DNA from: an uncultured Methanomassiliicoccaceae archaeon
GTDB taxonomy: Archaea > Thermoplasmatota > Thermoplasmata > Methanomassiliicoccales > Methanomethylophilaceae
Length of the DNA stretch: 64,000 bases
NCBI GenBank assembly: GCA_905187815.1
Contig: CAJJJM010000002.1
Location: forward strand, 62,001 to 126,000
Direction of reading: 5' to 3'
Below are positions 1 to 9,285 of this stretch, one piece after another; positions within the stretch are counted from its first letter, which is position 1; every line of letters starts with the position of its first letter. The notes under the pieces are model-generated. The model searched no databases, was not told the origin of the DNA, and was given only the letters and a program-made list of their open reading frames with translations. The translations under genes were made by a program, and so were the position numbers.

Positions 1-1487
1 GCAGGGTCACCGACCGTGACCAGCTCCAGAACCTGAAGCTGAAGCTCTGCAAGGCGTACGGTTTCGGGGACGTGCCGCCGAACTCGGAGATCCTCGCGAA
101 CGTCCTTCCCGAGGAACGCAAGCTCCTGACGCCGTTCCTCGTTAAGAAGCCGACGCGCACGATTAGCGGAGTCGCAGTCGTCGCCGTGATGACGTCTCCC
201 CATGACTGCCCCCACGGCCGCTGCTCTTTCTGCCCCGGAGGGGTCCAGAACGATTCCCCCCAGTCGTACACCGGTAAGGAGCCCGCCGCGAGAAGGGCGG
301 GGAGGAACAGGTTCGATCCGTGGATGCAGGTCACAGACAGGGTCACCCAGCTCACGGAGATCGGTCACAAGACCGATAAGATCGACCTGATCATCATGGG
401 CGGAACATTCACCAGCCGCGAGCCCGACTACCAGGAGTGGTTCGTACGCAGGTGCTTCGACGCCCTGAACGGCACGGACTCCGAGACATTGGAGGAGGCC
501 CAGAGGCTCAACGAGGTCTCAGAGCACAGGTGCGTCGGGCTCACGGTCGAGACCCGCCCCGATGTATTCACATCCGAGCAGATAGAGAGGGTGATGTCGT
601 TCGGAGCCACCAGGGTGGAGCTGGGGGTGCAGATCCTGGACGACGACGTCCTTGCCGGCGTGGACAGGGGTCACGGGACGGCCGAGGTCCGCAGGTGCAC
701 CAGGGAGTGCAAGGAGCACGGTCTGAAGATCTGCTATCACATCATGCCCGGTCTTCCCGGGTCGTCCCCAGAGAACGACCTGAGGTGCTTCCGCAGGATA
801 TTCGACGACCCGGCGTACCGTCCGGACATGCTGAAGTTCTACCCCGTCCTGGTGGTCGCAGGCACCAAGCTGTACGACATGTGGCAGCGGGGCGAGTACT
901 CCCCGTACCTGGAGGACACCGCGACGAGGCTGCTGGCCGAGATGAAGGGGATGGTGCCAGAGTACGTGCGCATACAGCGCATACAGAGGGACATACCGGT
1001 TACCGAGATCTCCGCCGGCATACGCAAGAGCAACATCCGCCAGCTGGTCGCCGACTACATGCGCGACAACGGCATGGAGTGCAGATGCATCCGCTGCAGG
1101 GAGGTAGGCCACAGGGGCACGGTCCTGCGCGACCCGTCGCTGGTTACCATGAAGGACACGGTGTACGAGTCCTGCGGGGGCACGGAGCATTTCATCGCCC
1201 TGGAGTACGAGGACGCGATCATCGGCTACGTGAGGGGGAGGGTGGACTCCAACCCGGCCGCCACCATAAGGGAGCTCAAGGTCTTCGGCAAGGTCGCATC
1301 CATCGGCGACGAGGGCGAGGACTGGCAGCACAGGGGGGTCGGCAGGGAGCTTGTGGCCGAGGCAGAGCGCATAGCCCGGGAGTCCGGCAGGACCAGGATA
1401 AGGGTCACCAGCGGCGTGGGTGTCAGAGGCTACTACAGGTCCCTGGGATTCGACTACGACCTACCCTACATGGCCAAGGACCTCTGA
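1..1487 (+). CDS. elp3: Elp3-family tRNA uridine-34 carboxymethylation enzyme, 5'-truncated by the window edge
   Basis: Radical SAM / acetyltransferase enzyme that installs the cm5 group on wobble uridine 34 of tRNAs. The frame is open from base 3, so the start lies outside the window; about 494 residues are visible. The cluster motif CPHGRCSFC (CX4CX2C) is encoded near base 210. The C-terminal third is a GNAT acetyl-CoA-binding domain, with a GVGRELVAEAERIAR-type loop near base 1340. The stop is at 1485-1487. A downstream ATG at 72 is not the true start, because the upstream codons read as conserved Elp3 sequence. Identification is firm. Confidence 0.95.
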   Translation, partial: RVTDRDQLQNLKLKLCKAYGFGDVPPNSEILANVLPEERKLLTPFLVKKPTRTISGVAVVAVMTSPHDCPHGRCSFCPGGVQNDSPQSYTGKEPAARRAGRNRFDPWMQVTDRVTQLTEIGHKTDKIDLIIMGGTFTSREPDYQEWFVRRCFDALNGTDSETLEEAQRLNEVSEHRCVGLTVETRPDVFTSEQIERVMSFGATRVELGVQILDDDVLAGVDRGHGTAEVRRCTRECKEHGLKICYHIMPGLPGSSPENDLRCFRRIFDDPAYRPDMLKFYPVLVVAGTKLYDMWQRGEYSPYLEDTATRLLAEMKGMVPEYVRIQRIQRDIPVTEISAGIRKSNIRQLVADYMRDNGMECRCIRCREVGHRGTVLRDPSLVTMKDTVYESCGGTEHFIALEYEDAIIGYVRGRVDSNPAATIRELKVFGKVASIGDEGEDWQHRGVGRELVAEAERIARESGRTRIRVTSGVGVRGYYRSLGFDYDLPYMAKDL

Positions 1488-1520
1488 GTTTCTCCGGCAG
1501 GCGCATCATCACCGGGGAAC

Positions 1521-1565
1521 CTGCTTTATACCAGGAATCTGTTTAAGTGATTGCTTAAACGAAAG
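1521..1565 (+). promoter_or_regulatory. Promoter and inverted-repeat operator of the ArsR-NifX fusion gene
   Basis: A TATA-like element (CTTTATA, 1524-1530) lies upstream of a perfect 7-base inverted repeat, GTTTAAG (1541-1547) and CTTAAAC (1554-1560), separated by six bases. Transcription would start near 1553, inside the repeat. A bound dimeric ArsR regulator would therefore block initiation. An RBS-like GAAAGGTG follows at 1561-1568. Autoregulation by the downstream protein is an inference from this arrangement. Confidence 0.6.
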
Positions 1566-1573
1566 GTGCTACG

Positions 1574-2362
1574 ATGGGCGACCCCGCAGATACCCTGAAG
1601 GCGATGTCCGACGAGACCCGGTTCAGGATAGTGACGATACTACTGAACCACGACATATGCGCCGGAGCGATCGCCAGAAGGCTGGGGATCTCAGACGCCG
1701 CAGTGTCCCAGCACATGAGGGTCCTCCGCGAGGCGGGCCTCGTGACCTCCGAGAGGAGGGGGTACTTCACCCACTTCTCCGTGGACAGGGACGCCATCCG
1801 GGAGCTCGCAGACTTCCTCCAGACAATGTCCGGGTGGGAGCGCGGACCCTGCGATCCGGATCTCGAGGGTTGCACCGCCGTCAGGCGCGGGAGATGTCCT
1901 GCGGAGAAGTGCGGGAGCGGTTGCCCCCGCGCCGGCGGCGGCAGATGCCCCGGATGCACCATGGTGACGGATAAGCGCAGAGATGAGACGATGAAGGTAG
2001 CGGTCACATACGAGAACGGAGAGGTCTTCCAGCATTTCGGCAGGACGGAGCAGTTCAAGGTCTACGACATCCAGGACGGGAAGGTCGTGGCCTCGGAGGT
2101 CGTCGGCAACCAGGGCCGCGGGCATGGAGAACTCGTCGGAGTGCTCAGGCAGCTGGGCGTCTCGGTGCTGATATGCGGAGGGCTCGGCATGGGCGCCAGG
2201 CAGGGTCTGGAAGCATCCGGCATCAGGGTCTGCTCCGGGAACGCGGGGAGCGCGGATGCGGCGGCGCAGGCGTTCGCCGACGGTACCCTGGACATGAGCT
2301 CGGAGGTCACCTGCAACCACCACGGCGAGGGCGACCACGAGTGCACGTGCGGAAGGCACTGA
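1574..2362 (+). CDS. ArsR-type winged-helix regulator fused to a NifX/NifB-type dinitrogenase-cofactor-binding domain
   Basis: 262 residues in one open frame with three parts. Residues 1-85 form an ArsR winged helix (recognition helix near GISDAAVSQHMRVLRE, about 38-53). Residues 93-128 are a linker with seven cysteines (93, 100, 108, 113, 117, 125, 128). Residues 140-235 are a domain of the dinitrogenase iron-molybdenum cofactor family, starting MKVAVTYENGEVFQHFG. The C-terminus is a His/Cys tail (CNHHGEGDHECTCGRH). The design suggests a metal- or cluster-sensing repressor. An internal ATG at 1991 could also start the NifX part alone. The ligand is unknown. Confidence 0.8.
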   Translation: MGDPADTLKAMSDETRFRIVTILLNHDICAGAIARRLGISDAAVSQHMRVLREAGLVTSERRGYFTHFSVDRDAIRELADFLQTMSGWERGPCDPDLEGCTAVRRGRCPAEKCGSGCPRAGGGRCPGCTMVTDKRRDETMKVAVTYENGEVFQHFGRTEQFKVYDIQDGKVVASEVVGNQGRGHGELVGVLRQLGVSVLICGGLGMGARQGLEASGIRVCSGNAGSADAAAQAFADGTLDMSSEVTCNHHGEGDHECTCGRH

Positions 2363-4564
2363 TCAGCCGTAGAACGGCGCGGTGTCCCAACTGGTGCGGC
2401 GTCTCCTGATGTCGCGCCCCATTTTCTGATAGCTGTCGAAGGTGGCCTGGTCCACAGACGGGGCCACCCTCTCCAGCGCCTTCACGAAGTGCTCCGGGCG
2501 GACCCTGTCCGCATCCCGGTCCTCGCGATAGGCGCACAGGGCGGCCTCCCTGCACAGGGCCGCTAGGTCGGCACCTACGTACCCGTCGGTCGAGGCGGCG
2601 AGCCATGCGAGGTCCACCCCGTCGAGCGGCATGTCCCTGGTGTGGACCTCCAGTATCCTTCTGCGTGCCTCCCCGTCGGGCTTGCCCACGAGCACGAGCC
2701 TGTCGAACCTTCCGGGCCTCAGCAGCGCCGGGTCTATCATGTCCGGCCTGTTCGTAGCGGCCATGACCGTCACGTTCTTCATCGATTCCACTCCGTCCAT
2801 GGAGGTCAGGAGCTGGGCGACGACCCTCTCCCAAGCTGAGCCGTCCCCTCCCCCGCGGATGGGCGCCATGGAGTCGATCTCGTCGAAGAACACTATGCAC
2901 GGGGCCATCTGCTTGGCCCTCTTGAATATCTGGCGTATGGCCCTCTCGCTCTCGCCCATCCATTTGCTGGCGACCTCCGGGCCGTTCACCGAGATGAAGT
3001 TGGTGCCCGACTCGTTGGCTATCGCCTTGGCGATCAGGGTCTTCCCTGTGCCGGGCGGACCGTAGAGGAGTATCCCGCGGCCGGGCTCGATGCCGAGTCT
3101 CTCGTACGCGCTGTTGCCCTCCTCAGGGACGAAGACCTCCTCGATCTCGCGGCGCACGTCCTCCATGCCGCCGACGTCGTCCCAGGTGACCTTCGGTATC
3201 TCGACGAGGACCTCCCTCATCCCGCTGGGCTCCACGTCGTTCAGGGCCTCGCGGAAGTCGTCCATCGACACCCTCATCCCCTCCAGGATCTGCGAGGGCA
3301 CGGGCTTGTCCAGATCCAGGGTGCTCATGCGGGAGCTGAGGCAGCGCATTGCCGCCTCCCTGCAGAGGGCCGCAAGGTCGGCGCCAACGAACCCCTGGGT
3401 CAATCCGGCGAGGGCGTCGATGTCCACATCGTCGGTGAGCGGCATATCCCTGGTGTGGACGTTCAGGATGTCCGTCCTCGCCTTCCTGCCGGGGACTCCG
3501 ATCTCGATCTCCCTGTCGAACCTGCCGGGCCTCCTCAGGGCGGGGTCTATGGAATCCTCCCTGTTGGTGGCCCCTATGACGATGACGTTCCCCCTGTCCC
3601 CGAGGCCGTCCATCAGGGTCAGGAGCTGGGCGACGACCCTGCGCTCCACCTCTCCGTAGACGGCGTCCCTGTTGGGGGCTATGGAGTCTATCTCGTCCAG
3701 GAAGATGATGCTGGGCGTGTTCTCGGAGGCCTCCTTGAACACGTCCCTGAGCCTCTCCTCGCTCTGCCCGTAGTACTGGCCCATGATCTCGGGCCCCCTC
3801 ACGGAGAACAGCGTGGCGCCGGACTCGTTCGCCACCGCCTCGGCTATCAGGGTCTTGCCGGTCCCCGGAGGTCCGTAAAGGAGGACCCCGCGCGGGGCGC
3901 CGATCCCGAGCCTGTCGAAGAGCTCGGGGTGCTTCAGCGGGAGCTCGATCATCTCCCTGATGCGCCTCAGCTCCTCGTCCAGGCCCCCCACGTCGTCGTA
4001 TGTTATCTGCTGGCCTGTGTTGCTCTTGTTGGCCTTCTGCTTCTTGGCGGAGTCCCTGATGACGATCTGCGTCCCCGCGGTCACCAGGACCGGGCCGGTG
4101 GGCGTCGTCGAGACGACCGTGAACGTCGACCTGTTGCCCATCAGCGCTATGTTGGGCACGATGATGTCGGTGCCGGCGACCAGGGGCCTGGCCAGAAGTC
4201 CCTTGAGGAAGATGTCCTCGATCCCCTTCTCGAACTTGATCTTCTTCCCGTCAGGTATGTTGGGGGCCAGGACGACCTGTTCGGCAATCAGCGGCTCGCA
4301 CCTCCTCACCGTGACGTTCTCGTCGACGCTGATCCCGGCGCTCGTCCTCGTCAGCCCGTCGATGAATATCATGCCCCTCCCCTCGTCCTCGGGGTCGCAC
4401 TTGAATACCTTGGCGACCACGGACCGCTTGCCCACGATCTCGATCGTGTCCCCTATGTCCAGCCCGAGCTGCCTGCGGGAGTCCGTGTCTATCCTGGCCC
4501 GGCCGTAGCCGGCCTCGGACTGCCTCCTGGCCATGGCGACCTTGAGGACGATGGAATCTGTCAT
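2363..4564 (-). CDS. cdc48: CDC48/VAT-type double AAA+ ATPase
   Basis: Protein-unfolding ATPase of the p97/VAT family, 733 residues from the ATG at 4564; a GTG seven codons upstream (4585) is also possible. Order: N-terminal double-psi barrel (about 1-185), D1 with Walker A GPPGTGKT (about 231-238) and DEID, then D2 with the same two motifs (about 503 and 560). It ends DTAPFYG, so the last three residues F-Y-G fit the hydrophobic-Tyr-X motif used to dock on the 20S proteasome. The gene is convergent with the ArsR-NifX gene, and the stop codons abut. It likely feeds the proteasome. Confidence 0.95.
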   Translation of the reverse strand: MTDSIVLKVAMARRQSEAGYGRARIDTDSRRQLGLDIGDTIEIVGKRSVVAKVFKCDPEDEGRGMIFIDGLTRTSAGISVDENVTVRRCEPLIAEQVVLAPNIPDGKKIKFEKGIEDIFLKGLLARPLVAGTDIIVPNIALMGNRSTFTVVSTTPTGPVLVTAGTQIVIRDSAKKQKANKSNTGQQITYDDVGGLDEELRRIREMIELPLKHPELFDRLGIGAPRGVLLYGPPGTGKTLIAEAVANESGATLFSVRGPEIMGQYYGQSEERLRDVFKEASENTPSIIFLDEIDSIAPNRDAVYGEVERRVVAQLLTLMDGLGDRGNVIVIGATNREDSIDPALRRPGRFDREIEIGVPGRKARTDILNVHTRDMPLTDDVDIDALAGLTQGFVGADLAALCREAAMRCLSSRMSTLDLDKPVPSQILEGMRVSMDDFREALNDVEPSGMREVLVEIPKVTWDDVGGMEDVRREIEEVFVPEEGNSAYERLGIEPGRGILLYGPPGTGKTLIAKAIANESGTNFISVNGPEVASKWMGESERAIRQIFKRAKQMAPCIVFFDEIDSMAPIRGGGDGSAWERVVAQLLTSMDGVESMKNVTVMAATNRPDMIDPALLRPGRFDRLVLVGKPDGEARRRILEVHTRDMPLDGVDLAWLAASTDGYVGADLAALCREAALCAYREDRDADRVRPEHFVKALERVAPSVDQATFDSYQKMGRDIRRRRTSWDTAPFYG

Positions 4565-4660
4565 CGTTACCGTATTGTCTGGCACATCTGATAATGATTG
4601 GCTCCGCGCGGCGGGACGCGCCCGCCCGCGGATCCGTGCGCGTGGACGCGGGCACGCGCA

Positions 4661-4692
4661 TCCTTATAAGAAAGCTGAGCCATCGGTTCATC
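4661..4692 (+). promoter_or_regulatory. TATA promoter of the purSLQ operon
   Basis: TTATAA at 4664-4669 is centred about 26 bases before the purS ATG (4693), the archaeal spacing for a leaderless mRNA. This spacing also argues against the longer open frame that starts at 4594. Confidence 0.6.
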
Positions 4693-4932
4693 ATGACGAT
4701 CGTCGAGATCAGAATCGAGCTCAAGAAAGGGGTCGCGGACCCGGAGGGCAAGAACACCATGAAGACCCTCCAGTCCCTGGGCTTCCAGGGCATCGCCGGT
4801 GTCAAGACAGTGAAGCTGTTCGAGGTGGACATCGACGCCCCCGCCGACAAGGCGGAGGCCGAGGCGGAGGAGATGTGCAAGAGCCTCCTGGCCAATCCCG
4901 TGATCCAGAACTACCGCGTCACCGTGAGATGA
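4693..4932 (+). CDS. purS: Phosphoribosylformylglycinamidine synthase subunit PurS
   Basis: Small subunit of the three-part FGAM synthase (PurS/PurL/PurQ), step 4 of purine synthesis; it bridges the glutaminase and the synthetase. 79 residues, the usual PurS length. The protein starts MTIVEIRIELKKGV and contains the family segment around DPEGKNTMKTLQSLGF. First gene of the operon: purL starts four bases after its stop. Start chosen from the TATA spacing. Confidence 0.93.
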   Translation: MTIVEIRIELKKGVADPEGKNTMKTLQSLGFQGIAGVKTVKLFEVDIDAPADKAEAEAEEMCKSLLANPVIQNYRVTVR

Positions 4933-4936
4933 TACG

Positions 4937-7267
4937 ATGGCCGGACCGATGATCAAACGTGACGTTCCGTTCGAGCTTTACGACGTGGACATCCTGTCGG
5001 CCTCGGACGACGTCCTGGAGTCAGTCTCCAAGGACATGAGCCTGGGGCTGTCCCTCGACGAGATGAAGAGGATCAAGGAGTACTTCCAGGGCGAGGGGAG
5101 GAACCCCACGGACGTGGAGCTCCAGGCCCTCGGGCAGGCGTGGAGCGAGCACTGCTGCTACAAGAGCTCCAAGCCCATCCTGAAGGAGTTCGTCTTCGGC
5201 CTCGACAGGGACGACATCCTGTCCAGGGGGGACGCGGGCGTGATGGTCTTCGACGACGACCACGGCTACGCCCTGAGGATAGAGAGCCACAACCATCCCT
5301 CAGCGATAGAGCCGTACGGCGGAGCCGCGACGGGCATCGGGGGGATCCTGAGGGACGTCGTGTGCATGGGCGCCCAGCCGATAGGACTGGCCGACCCCCT
5401 GTGCTTCGGCCCCATCGACAGGAAGGGGGAGCTCCCTCCGGGAGTGAAGCACCCCAGATACCTGGTGAACGGCGTCGTGTCCGGCATCAGGGACTACGGG
5501 AACCGCGTGGGGATCCCGACCATCACCGGCGGCTTCTTCTTCGACGAGAAGTACACGGGCAACTGCCTCGTCAACGTGGCGTGCCTGGGGATCGTCAAGC
5601 GCGCCGACCTCGCCAGGAACTACGCAGGAGGCCCCGGGGAGGTCATGATCCTCATCGGCTGACGCACCGGCCGCGACGGCATCCACGGTGTGAACTTCGC
5701 CTCCGCGGACCTCACCGCGACGTCCGACGAGGACTCGAGGGGAGCCGTCCAGCTCGGGGACCCCATCACGAAGGAGCCGGTCATGCACGCGTGCTTCGAG
5801 GTCAACGCCAAGCATCTCATCACAGGCATGAAGGACCTCGGAGGCGGCGGTCTGAGCTGCGTCGTGGGCGAGATGGCCCTGGATGCGGGATGCGGGGCCG
5901 ATGTGGACCTCGAGAACGTGCCCCTGAAGGAGCCCGGACTCGCCCCATGGGAGATCTGGGTGTCCGAGTCGCAGGAGCGCATGATGTGCACATGCAAGCC
6001 GGAGAACGTCGAGAAGGTCCTGGAGATCTTCGAGATGTGGGACGTTCTGGCGACACCCATCGCCAGGACCACCAGCGAGAAGCGCACCCGCCTCTTCTGG
6101 AACGGCGAGATGATTTTCGACATGGACCTGGAGTTCCTGACGGGAGGGCCCGTCTACAACAGGCCGTACGCCCTCCCGGACGTGTACACCAAGGAGAGGG
6201 AGAGGTTCCCGGAGCTCCCCGACGACAGGGAGGTCATCCTGTCCCTGCTCTCCGACCCCAACGTCGCATCGAAGGAGTGGGCCATAAGGCAGTACGACCA
6301 CGAGGTACGCGCCTCCACGGTCATCCACCCGATGGTCGGGCCGCTCAACGAGACCGGCCCCGGAGACGCATCCGTGCTCATGCCCGTGCAGGGCAGCATG
6401 AAGGGACTCGCCGCGGCCATAGGGTGCAACCCCTGGTTCACCGAGGGCGACCCCTACAAGGGCGGCATGGCATGCATCGACGAGGCATGCAGGAACCTGG
6501 TCGCCGTCGGCGCCAGGCCCAACGCGTTCACGGACTGCCTCAACTTCGGCAACCCCGAGAAGCCCGAGAGGCTCGGCGAGTTCAGGGAGGCCGTCAGGGG
6601 CCTGGGCGAGATCGCCAGGGAGCTGAACATCCCCATCCCGTCCGGGAACGTCAGCCTGTACAACGAGGCTCCCGGCGGACACCACATCCTGCCGACCCCG
6701 ATGATCCTCGGATGCGGGCTCATCGACGACGTCAGGAAGGCCGTCACCGCCGACTTCAAGAAGGTCGGCAGCTGCATCTTCGTGGTGGGCAGGACCCGCG
6801 ACGAGATGGGAATGTCCCTGCTGTTCAGGAAGTTCGGCGGGGAGCAGGGGGCGGTCCCGGGAGTGGACATCCCCGCGCTCAAGAGGTACATGGACGAGCT
6901 GCTGAAGGCGATGGACGAGGGCATCGTCCTGAGCTGCCACGACTGCTCGGACGGAGGGATAGCCGTCGCCGTCGCCGAGATGTGCATATCCGGACACGTC
7001 GGCGCAGAGATATCTCTCGAGGGCATCGACGGCATGGACCTCAGGAGGAAGCTGTACTCCGAGAGCAACAGCCGCTGGATCGTGGAGGTAGACGGCATGG
7101 ACGTCACGAGGTTCACCGAGATCATGGGCGACGACGCCGTGCTCCTCGGCATCACCAAGGGCGACGGTCTGAAGATCAAGGACAACGGGACGTTCGTCCC
7201 GCTCGATGAGATGAGGAGCGCTTGGAACGATCCCATCTGGAATATAATGGGAGGTGCTGCGGAATGA
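4937..7267 (+). pseudogene. purL: PurL synthetase subunit of FGAM synthase, interrupted by an in-frame TGA
   Basis: ATP-dependent synthetase subunit of FGAM synthase. The whole gene reads in one frame (about 776 codons, normal for small PurL) except for a TGA at 5660-5662. It falls in the conserved glycine-rich block: the frame reads GEVMILIG, stop, RTGRDGIHGVNFASADL. Family members have Gly here, so one G-to-T change (GGA to TGA) explains it. The rest is well conserved, and purS and purQ are intact and tightly coupled (purL stop overlaps the purQ ATG). It may be a sequencing error, a fresh nonsense mutation, or recoding. UGA is not the pyrrolysine codon. Confidence 0.85.
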
Positions 7268-8079
7268 AGCCGGAGGACGTCAGGGTATGCGTCGTCAGGA
7301 TCGAGGGAACGAACTGCGAGGATGAGATGGCCTACGCCTTCAGGTCCGTCGGGGCCCAGGCGGAGGAGGTCCATCTGAAGCAGCTGATCAAGCAGGCGCC
7401 TGCGGACATGTGCCGCGACCTGGAGGACTACGACGTCCTCGCCTTCCCCGGAGGATTCTCCGCAGGGGACTACGTCCGCGCGGGAGCAATCTTCGCGGCG
7501 AGGATCAAGGCCGCCATAGGTCCGGAGGTCAGGAGGTTCGTGGAGTCCGGGAAGCCCGTCCTGGGTGTCTGCAACGGATTCCAGATCCTCGTGGAGATGG
7601 GACTCCTCCCAGCCCTCGAGGGCACCATGTCGGAGCAGCCCACCGCCGCCCTGTACACCAACGACTCGGGCAGGTTCGAGTGCCGTCCGACCGTGCTGAG
7701 GAACGACAACCGCGGCAAGTGCCTGTTCACGAGGGACATCCCCGAGAAGAGGATGCTCATGATCCCGTCCGCCCATGCGGAGGGGAAGCTCATGAGCATG
7801 GATCCGGACTTCGTCCAGAGGCTGGAGGACAACGACCAGGTGGTCTTCAGGTACGTCTGTCCCGACGGTTCCGATGCTGTGTATCCCTGGAACCCCAACG
7901 GGTCGCCGTCGGACATCGCCGGAATCTGCAACCCCGCGGGCAACGTCCTGGGCATGATGCCCCACCCGGAGCGTGTGATCACAAGGTTCACGCATCCGGA
8001 CTGGACCCGCGGATACACCGATGAGGAGGGTGACGGCAAGGTCATCTTCCGCTCGGTGATATCCTCGCTCACAAACTGA
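7264..8079 (+). CDS. purQ: Phosphoribosylformylglycinamidine synthase glutaminase subunit PurQ
   Basis: Class I glutamine amidotransferase that supplies ammonia to PurL. 271 residues. The nucleophile motif GVCNGFQ and the C-terminal PHPE with catalytic His and Glu are present. The ATG overlaps the purL stop (ATGA) and is preceded by GGGAGGTG, supporting this start over the in-frame codon at 7222. Last gene of the purSLQ operon, followed by a strong hairpin. Confidence 0.95.
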   Translation: MKPEDVRVCVVRIEGTNCEDEMAYAFRSVGAQAEEVHLKQLIKQAPADMCRDLEDYDVLAFPGGFSAGDYVRAGAIFAARIKAAIGPEVRRFVESGKPVLGVCNGFQILVEMGLLPALEGTMSEQPTAALYTNDSGRFECRPTVLRNDNRGKCLFTRDIPEKRMLMIPSAHAEGKLMSMDPDFVQRLEDNDQVVFRYVCPDGSDAVYPWNPNGSPSDIAGICNPAGNVLGMMPHPERVITRFTHPDWTRGYTDEEGDGKVIFRSVISSLTN

Positions 8080-8083
8080 TTGC

Positions 8084-8115
8084 GACCGCCCCCTCGCGGG
8101 GCGGTCAATTTATTT
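8084..8115. terminator. Hairpin terminator between purQ and the riboflavin kinase gene
   Basis: GACCGCCCC (8084-8092) pairs with GGGGCGGTC (8098-8106), a perfect 9-base stem with a 5-base loop, followed by AATTTATTTT. It lies between two converging genes, so it can serve both. Confidence 0.7.
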
Positions 8116-8144
8116 TCAAAGAATAAGGGTCCCGTTCGACGGGA

Positions 8145-8801
8145 TCAGATGTTGACCTTGACGTCGATGTGGTCGCCGTCCTCCAGGCTCAGGGTCCTCC
8201 TGAGGTGGTACTGGCAGATGATCTCGATGGTGTCCACGTAGTGGGACCTCTCCGGGACCACGATGGCGCAGTCGATGTTGCGGATCTTGGCCTTGTAGGC
8301 GATGACGTCGCCGAAGCTCCTGCCGTCGTTCGAGAACCCGCTGATCATGATGCCCGCGGTGCTCCTGACGACATCGAGCTTACCAACATCCTCCGGGTCC
8401 ACCTGGATGTTCAGCGTGCCCTCGAAGGGTGTGAACCCGAGCTTGGACTGGAACTGGGCCTTGTAGCCGTCCTGGCAGATGTAGTATCCTCCCTCGCCCA
8501 TGCCGGAGACGACGCTGCCGTGGATGGTGATGTGGTCGGTGAGCTCGAAGATCCTGCGATACTCGTTGTACTCCTTCTTCAGGTCGTCGATGCCCTTCTG
8601 CGTCAGCTTGATGCGCTGTCTGCGGGCGCCGAGGTCGCGGACGATGTACTTCTCGTCCAGAAGCTCCAGAATCCTCTTGGACGCCGACTGTTGGCTCATC
8701 TCGAGGGCCTCGCCGAGCTCCCTGGAGGATATGGCGATGTAATCGTCCATCGCCCCTAGCAGGGCGAGCTTCCTGAGCGCGAAGGAGTACTTCTCATCCA
8801 T
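8145..8801 (-). CDS. rbkR: CTP-dependent riboflavin kinase with N-terminal winged helix (RbkR-type)
   Basis: Makes FMN from riboflavin using CTP; the fused DNA-binding domain makes it a candidate regulator of riboflavin genes, as known for archaeal RbkR. 218 residues. Residues 1-85 form a winged helix (SSRELGEALEMSQQSASKRI). Residues about 90-218 match the DUF120 kinase fold, with GSVVSGMGEGGYYI. A TTTAAA element at 8825-8830 sits about 26 bases before the ATG, so the mRNA is probably leaderless. A small inverted repeat (ACAAA/TTTGT, 8854-8865) lies just upstream and could be its operator. Confidence 0.9.
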   Translation of the reverse strand: MDEKYSFALRKLALLGAMDDYIAISSRELGEALEMSQQSASKRILELLDEKYIVRDLGARRQRIKLTQKGIDDLKKEYNEYRRIFELTDHITIHGSVVSGMGEGGYYICQDGYKAQFQSKLGFTPFEGTLNIQVDPEDVGKLDVVRSTAGIMISGFSNDGRSFGDVIAYKAKIRNIDCAIVVPERSHYVDTIEIICQYHLRRTLSLEDGDHIDVKVNI

Positions 8802-8882
8802 GAGGGGGAGAACGAATCCGGCGATTTAAAGGCACCGAAAACAGGGTAGTTACACAAAGTTTTGTAGAATCAAGGAAAGGAA

Positions 8883-8906
8883 GGCCCCTTTCGGGGCCGT
8901 TTCTGT
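8883..8906 (-). terminator. Terminator after the small membrane-protein pair
   Basis: GGCCCC (8883-8888) and GGGGCC (8893-8898) form a 6-base stem with a 4-base loop. On the minus strand it is followed by a pyrimidine-rich TTCCTTTCCTT run, just past the stop at 8907. Confidence 0.6.
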
Positions 8907-9272
8907 TCAGATCCTGTTGGTGTCGACCCACGAAGTGACGGTGGGGCAGGCGGCGAACAGGATGTTGACAGCGCCGATGACGGCGAGGATGAGGTTCAGC
9001 CAGACGTAGGACGCCTCGTACAGCATGGACAGGATGACCATGGCCTCGCAGACGGCCGCAAGGACGAGGATCGTGGATCCCTGCACGGGGGTGAACTTGG
9101 TGAACGCTCCGGCGACGGCGAAGAACATGCATGCGACGAGCATGTTGAGGCCGACCAGGGTCAGGGAGTCGAGGGTCCCGTCCCATGCGCAGGCAACGGC
9201 GGCGATGCCGATGATTCCTCCGATGAGTCCGAGGGCGGCTCCGAAGACCATTTTCTTGGGGATTGCAGACAT
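8907..9272 (-). CDS. Small four-helix membrane protein, function unknown
   Basis: 121 residues with about four hydrophobic segments (near 9-28, 38-57, 65-85 and 90-108) and little else. I do not recognise the family. GAGGTG sits six bases before the ATG, supporting the start. It lies 13 bases downstream of the DUF998-like gene on the same strand, so the two are probably co-transcribed. No catalytic motif is visible. Confidence 0.75.
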   Translation of the reverse strand: MSAIPKKMVFGAALGLIGGIIGIAAVACAWDGTLDSLTLVGLNMLVACMFFAVAGAFTKFTPVQGSTILVLAAVCEAMVILSMLYEASYVWLNLILAVIGAVNILFAACPTVTSWVDTNRI

Positions 9273-9285
9273 ATTAGCACCTCAT

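Noticed and set aside
5660..5662. Selenocysteine or pyrrolysine at the purL TGA
   Set aside because: The site is an invariant glycine, not Cys; no stem-loop evidence was seen, and pyrrolysine uses TAG.
5640..5700. Frameshift in purL
   Set aside because: Both halves are in the same frame (start-to-start distance divisible by three) with a single substituted codon, so it is a nonsense codon and not an indel.
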